From HRBIN29 sp034431815 (lineage in GTDB: Bacteria; Chloroflexota; Dehalococcoidia; Tepidiformales; Tepidiformaceae), in NCBI GenBank assembly GCA_034431815.1, contig DAOUCS010000124.1, positions 1 through 18,717 of the forward strand: DNA of 18,717 nucleotides, read 5' to 3'. A program made the translations under genes and the position numbers. Of this stretch, positions 13,656-18,717 are shown piece by piece (positions within the stretch are counted from its first letter, which is position 1; each line of letters opens with the position of its first letter). Below the pieces are notes generated by a model, which was not told the origin of the DNA, did not search any database, and saw only the letters and a list, made by a program, of their open reading frames with translations.

Positions 13656-14648
13656 ATGCTCCTCGTCTCCGATGCACCGCTCGCCCGCATCGCCGCAGAG
13701 CTCTGCGCCGCCCGCGGCAGCTACGTTTCGGGCGAGCGGCTGGCCCAGGCGCTCGGGCTCAGCCGGAACGCCGTGTGGAAGCACGTTCTTCGCCTGCGGC
13801 GTCTCGGCTACGAAGTGGAGTCGAGCCGCCGTCTGGGCCACCGGCTGGTGTCGCCCTCGAACCGCCCCTTCCCTTGGGAAGTGGCGCAGGCGCTGCGAAC
13901 GCGCACCTTCGGCCGTGCCTACCGCTTCGTTGACCGGGCCGAATCGACCCAGGCGATGGCCCGCGAGTGGGCGGCGGAGGGCGCTCCCGAAGGCGCCGTG
14001 GTGCTTGCCGAGGAGCAAACTGCCGGCCGCGGCCGGAAGGGCGTATCCTTTTCCGCCCCCCGGGGCGGGCTCTGGTGTTCGGTCATCCTCCGGCCGCGCC
14101 GGCCCGCCGCCGAGGCGCCCGTCCTCGCCATGCTCGGCGCGGCCGCCGCTGCCGCGACGTTGGCACGCCTCGGCGCGCCAGACGTCTCCCTTTGGTGGCC
14201 GAAGGACGTGCTCATCGGCGGCCGGAAGGCCGGCGGCGTCCTCGCCGAGGTGGCCGCCGACCAGGACGACATCTGCGAAGCCATTCTCGGCATCGGGCTC
14301 AACGTCAACCTCCGCGCCGAGGACTTCCCTCCCGGCATCCGGGAGCGCGCCGCCTCCCTGCTGATGGTCTTGGGAGAGGAGGTACCCCTCGCCCGAGCGG
14401 CAGCAGTCCTCTTCGAGGAGCTCGAGGTCCTCGCCGACGCCTACCGCGCCGAAGGGCCGCCCGCGGTGGCGCGCGCCTGGCGGGCCTTCCCCGGGCTCGA
14501 AGGCCGCCGCGTACGGGTCCAGACGCCTGCCGGCGACGTCTGCGGTGTGGTCCTCGGCGTTGCCGATTCCGGGGCGCTGCAAGTCGCGGCGACCGGCCGT
14601 GAGGTGGTGGTCGCTTCCGGCGTCGTCATCGAAGAGGAGGAAGCATGA
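13656..14648 (+). CDS. birA: Biotin protein ligase, bifunctional with HTH
   Basis: Activates biotin to biotinyl-AMP and attaches it to carboxylase carrier domains. The 330-residue protein has an N-terminal winged helix (about 8-65, with GERLAQALGLSRNAVWKHV), so it probably also represses biotin genes. The catalytic domain shows EST-like ESTQA (96-100), GRGRKG (124-129) for biotinyl-AMP binding, GRKAGGVLAEV (189-199) with the catalytic Lys191, and GIGLNVNL (212-219). The C-terminal SH3-like domain is at about 280-326. The usual KWPND motif reads WWPKD at 180-184, with both Lys and Asn changed. The ATG at 13656 lacks a Shine-Dalgarno site but has a leaderless promoter. No biotin synthesis gene or clear BirA operator is visible here. 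Confidence 0.93.
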   Translation: MLLVSDAPLARIAAELCAARGSYVSGERLAQALGLSRNAVWKHVLRLRRLGYEVESSRRLGHRLVSPSNRPFPWEVAQALRTRTFGRAYRFVDRAESTQAMAREWAAEGAPEGAVVLAEEQTAGRGRKGVSFSAPRGGLWCSVILRPRRPAAEAPVLAMLGAAAAAATLARLGAPDVSLWWPKDVLIGGRKAGGVLAEVAADQDDICEAILGIGLNVNLRAEDFPPGIRERAASLLMVLGEEVPLARAAAVLFEELEVLADAYRAEGPPAVARAWRAFPGLEGRRVRVQTPAGDVCGVVLGVADSGALQVAATGREVVVASGVVIEEEEA

Positions 14649-14697
14649 GCGAGGTCTCACTCCGAGCGGCAGCTGGTTCGAGCGCGAGCGGACGGCG

Positions 14698-15498
14698 ATG
14701 CACGCAGTACGCGTAGGTGGAATCGAGATCGCCTACGTCGAGCGCGGCGAGCCCGGGGGGCGGCCCGTGCTCTTCGTGCCCGGGCTCGGGGGCGATGGCC
14801 GCTGGTGGCGCCCCGTCACCGACCGCCTCGCCCGCCCCTTCCGCTGCCTCCTGGTGGACCCGCGCGACGCCGGGCGAAGCGGCCGCGCCTCCGGCCCGTA
14901 CACCGTCGCCGACATGGCGGCCGACGTCGCGGGCCTCGCCGACGCCCTCGGGCTGGAGCATTTCGACGTGGTGGGCTTTTCGATGGGCGGAGCCATCGCC
15001 CAGGAGCTCGCCATCACCCGTCCGGAGCGCGTGCGCCGGCTCGTGCTCATCGCCACCTACACGTCCGGGGATCCGCGCGGGACCGAACTCTTCCGCGGGC
15101 TCGCGGCGCTTCGCCGGCGGTTTCCGCCCGCCGAGTACTGCCGGCTTCTCTTCCCCTGGGTGTACACCCACGAGGAGTACCGGCGGCCCGGGTTCATCGA
15201 GGAGGCGATCGCGCGGGCCGCCGCCGACCCCCTGTGGCAAGAGCCCGAAGCCTACGAGCGGCAGGTGGAGGCCGCCATCGCCTACTGCTCCGAAGGACGC
15301 CTCGGTGCGGTCCGCGCGCGGGCGCTTCTCATCTTCGGCGACGAGGACCTCATGACCCCGCTCCGCTTCGCCCGCCGGCTGCTGGCCGAACTCCCCGACG
15401 CGCGCCTTGCGGTGCTGGCTGGCGCGGGGCACGGACTCCTCGCGACGCGCCCCGCCGAGGTTGCAGCGCTCATCGAAGGTTTCCTCGCGGAAGAGTGA
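14698..15498 (+). CDS. Alpha/beta hydrolase 3
   Basis: A 266-residue cytoplasmic serine hydrolase. The nucleophile elbow GFSMGG holds Ser95, the acid is Asp217 (or Asp215) in FGDEDLMTP, and the base is His245 in GAGHGLL. The pattern FVPGLGGDGRWWRPV then LLVDPRDAGRS is like 3-oxoadipate enol-lactonase and similar hydrolases, although these names are widely over-applied. It begins 49 bases after the birA stop with no separate promoter evident, so it is probably co-transcribed with birA. The ATG at 14698 is preceded by GAGCGGACGG, a weak ribosome-binding site; no upstream in-frame start improves the fold. Not to be confused with BioH: the link to biotin is only by position. Confidence 0.9.
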   Translation: MHAVRVGGIEIAYVERGEPGGRPVLFVPGLGGDGRWWRPVTDRLARPFRCLLVDPRDAGRSGRASGPYTVADMAADVAGLADALGLEHFDVVGFSMGGAIAQELAITRPERVRRLVLIATYTSGDPRGTELFRGLAALRRRFPPAEYCRLLFPWVYTHEEYRRPGFIEEAIARAAADPLWQEPEAYERQVEAAIAYCSEGRLGAVRARALLIFGDEDLMTPLRFARRLLAELPDARLAVLAGAGHGLLATRPAEVAALIEGFLAEE

Positions 15499-15508
15499 GG
15501 GCGGCCCC

Positions 15509-16462
15509 CTACGCCAGCGGCTGCCACTCGCCCGCTGGCGTGCGACGGTAGAGCGACCTCGGCGGCAGCGGACCAGCAAGGCTGCCTCCCCACAGGGCAG
15601 CAGTCATGATCCGCACGCCCTGGACTACCCGCGGGCCCGGGCGCGAGAAGTACCCGTTCGCGTCGACCGCAAAGAGGCGGCCCTCCCGCACGGCGCGCAG
15701 GTCCCGCCAGCCCGGATACGCGGCGGCGAATTCGGGGAAGCGCCGCACCGTTTCCTCGGCGTCGAAGCCGCAGGGAGAGAGCACGATGACGTCCGGGTCG
15801 GCGGCGGCAAGCTCCTCCCACGTCAATCGGCGCGAACGCTCGCCCGGCCGCCCGAAGGCGTCGCGCCCGCCCGCGGCCTCAATCATCTCCGGCACCCAAT
15901 GCCCCCCGCAGTAGAGGGGGTCCAGCCACTCGCAAAGGAACACCGAGGGCCGTGTGCCCGCTCGGCGCGCGACGAGCTCCCGCACTTCCGCAAGCTCCTC
16001 GCGCAGACCGCCCGCGAAGGCGGCGCCCCGCTCGGGAACGCCGAGCGCGCGCGCCACCCGTTCGATGCAGGCGAAGATTCCTTCCAGGTCCTCGGGGTCG
16101 AGGGAGACGATCGTCGCCGTGCGGGGCATGGTGCACACGGCCCCTTCGACGGCGCCGTAGGGCACCGCGCAGACATCGCACAGCGCCTGGGTGAGCACGA
16201 CGTCCGGCTCCAGCCGGCGGAGGAGCTCCGCATCGAGCTCGTACACCGTGTGGGCGTCGCCCCGCAGCGACGCCGACACCGCCCGGTCGATTTCCCGCGA
16301 CGATAGCGAGGCCGGCAGCCGGCTGCGCGTGAGCTTGGGGAGCGCGCGGACCTCGGGCGGCGTGTCGCATTCGTGCGTGACGCCGACGAGCCGGTCGGTG
16401 AACCCGAGAGCCGCCACGATCTCGGTCGCGGACGGAAGGAGGGAGGCGATGCGCGCCGGCAT
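15509..16462 (-). CDS. Cobalamin/iron-siderophore-type binding protein without signal peptide
   Basis: A 317-residue periplasmic-binding-protein-fold protein (PF01497, BtuF-like). It starts directly with the first strand, RIASLLPSATEIVAALG (4-20), then VGVTHECD (27-33), a DVVLTQALCDVC stretch (87-98) with paired Cys, CEWLDPLYCGGHWVPEMIE (177-195), and DPDVIVLSPCGF (222-233). Transport-linked members carry a signal peptide or lipobox; this one has neither, and no permease or ATPase is next to it. A cytoplasmic corrinoid-binding or salvage role is possible but unproven. The ATG at 16462 is supported by TACCAT six bases upstream (leaderless). It is convergent with hydrolase 3 (10 bases apart) and divergent from the CLC gene. 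Confidence 0.85.
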   Translation of the reverse strand: MPARIASLLPSATEIVAALGFTDRLVGVTHECDTPPEVRALPKLTRSRLPASLSSREIDRAVSASLRGDAHTVYELDAELLRRLEPDVVLTQALCDVCAVPYGAVEGAVCTMPRTATIVSLDPEDLEGIFACIERVARALGVPERGAAFAGGLREELAEVRELVARRAGTRPSVFLCEWLDPLYCGGHWVPEMIEAAGGRDAFGRPGERSRRLTWEELAAADPDVIVLSPCGFDAEETVRRFPEFAAAYPGWRDLRAVREGRLFAVDANGYFSRPGPRVVQGVRIMTAALWGGSLAGPLPPRSLYRRTPAGEWQPLA

Positions 16463-16468
16463 GAGCTC

Positions 16469-16474
16469 ATGGTA
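16469..16474 (-). promoter_or_regulatory. Leaderless -10 for the binding-protein gene
   Basis: TACCAT on the minus strand ends six bases before the ATG at 16462. No clear -35. Confidence 0.35.
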
Positions 16475-16529
16475 GCCTCCGGCTCGGACCTCGGGCAGGC
16501 GCCAACATCTCCGAATCCGGTTCACGGCG

Positions 16530-16535
16530 TACACT
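16530..16535 (+). promoter_or_regulatory. Leaderless -10 for the CLC gene
   Basis: TACACT on the plus strand ends eight bases before the GTG at 16544. It supports this start over the much longer upstream reading frame, which would cover the whole divergent promoter region. Confidence 0.45.
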
Positions 16536-16543
16536 GCTTCCCG

Positions 16544-18577
16544 GTGCCCAACCTCCGCCGCCTCGCGTTCACCCGCGACCGTCGAGGGATCCTCTCGTCG
16601 CAGCAAGTGCTTCGAGCCGTCTGGCTGGGGGCGCTCATCGGCACCGTTGCTGGTTTTGGCGCCATCGGGTTCTTTCTCGCCATCGAGCACAGCACCGCGT
16701 TCTTCCTCGGCCAGCTCGCGGGGTACAGCCCTCCGCAGCCCTTGGGAGAAGGCGGCGGAGCCGGAACCGGCCCGACGCGTGCCTGGGCCCTTCCCCTCGT
16801 CCTCGGGCTGGGCGGCCTGTTGTCCGGCGTCATCGTGTTCTCGCTTGCTCCCGAAGCCGAGGGGCACGGGACCGACGCGGCCATTGCCGCCTTCCACCGG
16901 CGCGCCGGGAGGGTGAACCTCCGGGTCATCCCTGTGAAGCTCGTCGCCTCGGCCATCACCATCGGCTCGGGTGGGGCCGCCGGCAGGGAGGGGCCGACCG
17001 CCCAGGTAGGTGCCGGGTTCGGTTCGATGATTGCCGACGTGCTCCGCCTCGGACCCGCCGAGCGCAGGCGTGCTCTCGCCGCCGGCATGGGCGCAGGCAT
17101 CGGTGCCATCTTCCGGGCTCCTCTGGGCGGGGCGATGATGGCCGCCGAAGTCCTCTACCGCCACGACCTCGAGGCCGATGTCATCCTCCTGGGGCTCATC
17201 GCCTCCATCACCGCCTACGCCATCTTCGGCGCCTGGAGCGACTACGAGCCGATATTCGGCTTGGCGCAGGGCTTCACCTTCCGCCATCCCCAAGAGCTCA
17301 TCTGGTACGCAATCCTCGGGGTGCTGTGTGGAGCCATCGGCATCCTCTACGTCAAGACGTTCTACGGCACGCGCAGCCTCTTTCGGCGGCTCCCCATGCC
17401 AGCGATGCTGAAGCCCGCTCTCGGCGGCCTTGCGGCCGGCGCCATAGGCTTCGCCGCGCCCGAGGCGATCCACGTCGGGTATGGCTTCGTGCAGCAGGCG
17501 CTCACCCAGGAAGGAGCGCTGTCGTTCGACCTCTGGCTGCTGCTCCTCTTGCCGTTCGCGCGGATAGTGACCACATCGCTCACTGTCGGTTCCGGGGGCT
17601 CGGGCGGGGTCTTCGGTCCGGGCATGGTTATCGGCGGTCTGACGGGCGCCGGGGCGTGGCGGTTGCTCCACGACTTGCCGGGATTCCCCGCCGAGCCCGG
17701 CCCCGTCGTGATCGTCGCGATGATCGCCACCTTCGGAGCCGTCGCCCACGCGCCGCTGGCGATGCTGCTGATGGTCGGCGAAATGACGGGCAACCTTTCC
17801 CTTCTCGCCCCGGCGATGCTCGCGGTCGCCGTCGCCACCCTGCTCGTGGGCGACACCACGATCTACGAGGCCCAGGTACCGACGCGCGCCGATTCCCCCG
17901 CCCACCGCGGGCGGTACGCCTTCCCGCTCCTCTCAACGTTGCCGGCCGGCCGAGCCGCCTACCCCGTCCCGCTGCTCGAGGCATCCGTTCCTGCCGCCGC
18001 CGCGCTCGAAGCGCTGCGGGCCTCCCATGCTTCCTTCGGCATCGTCGTCGAGAACGGACGCATCGTCGGGGAGCTCACGGCCGAAGACGCACGGACCGCT
18101 GCCGGGCCGCCTCGCACCGCCGGATCGCTGGCGCGCCCGATTCCCGCGGTGGTCACGGCCGAGACGCCGCTGGACGAAGCGCTCGACCTGCTCGCGAACC
18201 ACGAACGACGATGGCTGCCGGTGGTACAACGACCGGGCGGACCGGTTGTCGGAGCCATCGATACCAGGACACTCCTGCGCGCTTACCGCCGCGCGGTGCG
18301 GATGCAAGCGAGACCGGTTGCCCCGATAGGCGAGGGACTCGAAGCTATCCAGCTCGTCCTGCCGCCCGATAGCCCGCTCGCCGGGAAGAAGCTCGCCGAG
18401 GCGAATCTGCCTCCCGGTGTCCGAATCCTCGTCTTCACGCGCCAGGGCGAAACGGCGGTGCCCTCGGGCGACACCCGACTGGAGGCGGGCGACGTCGTCA
18501 CCGTGGCCCTGCCTCCGGGGCGTCGCGATGCCGTCCTGAAAGCGATCCTGGGAACCATCGGCGCTGGGGGGCTCTGA
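16544..18577 (+). CDS. CLC-type chloride channel/transporter with CBS pair and TrkA-C-like domain
   Basis: An inner-membrane anion transporter of 677 residues, much longer than a bare CLC (about 400-470). The membrane core spans about 23-440. It has GSGGAAGREGP (141-151) with the external gating Glu149, APLGGAMMAAEVL (192-204), TVGSGGSGGVFGPG (347-360) for anion coordination, and Tyr441 in TTIYEAQ, matching the central Tyr. The usual GSGIP serine loop reads EGHGTD (106-111), and the position of the internal proton glutamate of ClC-ec1 appears to be Val203. Residues about 473-580 are a CBS pair, a nucleotide-sensing module, and 598-670 resemble a TrkA-C/RCK-C ligand domain. GTG at 16544 is chosen because hydrophobic segments start soon after and TACACT lies eight bases upstream. 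Confidence 0.93.
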   Translation: MPNLRRLAFTRDRRGILSSQQVLRAVWLGALIGTVAGFGAIGFFLAIEHSTAFFLGQLAGYSPPQPLGEGGGAGTGPTRAWALPLVLGLGGLLSGVIVFSLAPEAEGHGTDAAIAAFHRRAGRVNLRVIPVKLVASAITIGSGGAAGREGPTAQVGAGFGSMIADVLRLGPAERRRALAAGMGAGIGAIFRAPLGGAMMAAEVLYRHDLEADVILLGLIASITAYAIFGAWSDYEPIFGLAQGFTFRHPQELIWYAILGVLCGAIGILYVKTFYGTRSLFRRLPMPAMLKPALGGLAAGAIGFAAPEAIHVGYGFVQQALTQEGALSFDLWLLLLLPFARIVTTSLTVGSGGSGGVFGPGMVIGGLTGAGAWRLLHDLPGFPAEPGPVVIVAMIATFGAVAHAPLAMLLMVGEMTGNLSLLAPAMLAVAVATLLVGDTTIYEAQVPTRADSPAHRGRYAFPLLSTLPAGRAAYPVPLLEASVPAAAALEALRASHASFGIVVENGRIVGELTAEDARTAAGPPRTAGSLARPIPAVVTAETPLDEALDLLANHERRWLPVVQRPGGPVVGAIDTRTLLRAYRRAVRMQARPVAPIGEGLEAIQLVLPPDSPLAGKKLAEANLPPGVRILVFTRQGETAVPSGDTRLEAGDVVTVALPPGRRDAVLKAILGTIGAGGL

Positions 18578-18596
18578 ACGCGCCCCCATCTTTGAG
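18560..18596 (+). terminator. Possible terminator after the CLC gene
   Basis: GGGGG (18566-18570) can pair with CCCCC (18583-18587), or GGCGC (18560-18564) with GCGCC (18580-18584); ATCTTTGA follows, a short T-rich tail. The stem overlaps the CLC stop codon. Confidence 0.35.
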
Positions 18597-18606
18597 GGCA
18601 CCGGGT

Positions 18607-18612
18607 TACACT
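18607..18612 (+). promoter_or_regulatory. Leaderless -10 for the last gene
   Basis: TACACT ends six bases before the ATG at 18619. No -35 at normal distance. Confidence 0.4.
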
Positions 18613-18618
18613 GGCGCC

Positions 18619-18717
18619 ATGACCCGCGCGGCGGCCTTCGCCGCGGTCGTAATCCTCCTGGTCGTCGCCGGCTGCGGCGAGAACCTGCGCCCACCCCAAC
18701 CTCGGGGTCGACGCCCT
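18619..18717 (+). CDS. Lipoprotein, N-terminal part only
   Basis: The first 33 codons of a gene that runs off the window. They encode MTRAAAFAAV, a hydrophobic core, and the lipobox VAGC with Cys19, followed by a Pro/Arg-rich stretch. This is a textbook lipoprotein signal peptide, so the mature product is exported and lipid-anchored. It is preceded by TACACT six bases upstream, supporting the start. Function cannot be assigned from this fragment. Confidence 0.7.
   Translation, partial: MTRAAAFAAVVILLVVAGCGENLRPPQPRGRRP

Noticed and set aside
14645..14716. 23-codon frame starting with an ATGA overlap at the birA stop
   Set aside because: It could be a coupling mini-ORF, but it ends inside hydrolase 3, has no ribosome-binding site and no recognisable sequence.
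16463..17905. N-terminal extension of the binding-protein frame to 798 codons
   Set aside because: The extension is antisense to the CLC gene and crosses the divergent promoter region; the family starts at the ATG at 16462.
1..18717. tRNA genes, CRISPR arrays, insertion sequences, attachment sites
   Set aside because: No tRNA-like TPsiC arm with matching acceptor, no regularly spaced repeats, no transposase or integrase motif, and no terminal inverted repeats with target duplications were seen.

Overview
This is an 18.7 kb window of a high-GC bacterial chromosome with densely packed, mostly single-gene transcription units. I see no tRNA, rRNA, CRISPR array, transposase or phage gene. The host cannot be fixed from sequence alone. 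High GC, frequent GTG starts, many apparently leaderless genes and an AMIN-like lipoprotein of a kind I associate with Actinomycetota would fit Actinomycetota or Chloroflexota.

Layout. 1-274: no gene, only strong hairpins. 275-4328, all minus strand: cytochrome P450, serine beta-lactamase-fold esterase, AMIN-like lipoprotein and DinB-family protein. 4397-5897, plus: alpha/beta hydrolase and MarR regulator. 5807-7622, minus: acyl-CoA dehydrogenase followed by a UPF0316/DUF2179 membrane protein whose tail runs antisense into the marR gene. 7706-8190, minus: a frameshifted thioredoxin-fold gene. 8312-9193, plus: second alpha/beta hydrolase. 9203-10101, minus: PaaI-type thioesterase followed by a frameshifted glyoxalase-fold (VOC) gene. 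10219-10893, plus: AIM24/TIGR00266 protein. 11097-12423, minus: a DnaQ-like exonuclease-BRCT gene broken by four single-base indels. 12568-13557, minus: UroD-superfamily protein with a methyltransferase-type zinc motif. 13656-15498, plus: biotin protein ligase (birA) and a third alpha/beta hydrolase. 15509-16462, minus: cobalamin-type binding protein without a signal peptide. 16544-18577, plus: CLC chloride transporter fused to CBS and TrkA-C-like domains. 18619-end, plus: start of a lipoprotein.

Most catalytic genes (P450, acyl-CoA dehydrogenase, thioesterase, three hydrolases, esterase, VOC protein) suit oxidative breakdown of lipids or small organic molecules, but they do not form one obvious pathway. 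I do not see a clearly new multi-gene system.

The most notable signals are three. First, a -10-like TAnnnT hexamer lies 6-9 bases before the start codon of eight genes (plus a ninth at 11 bases), implying leaderless transcription. Second, six single-base indels cluster in three genes between 7.7 and 12.4 kb; correcting each restores an exact reading frame, so they are either recent decay or sequence errors. Third, a perfect 12-bp palindrome overlaps the P450 promoter.
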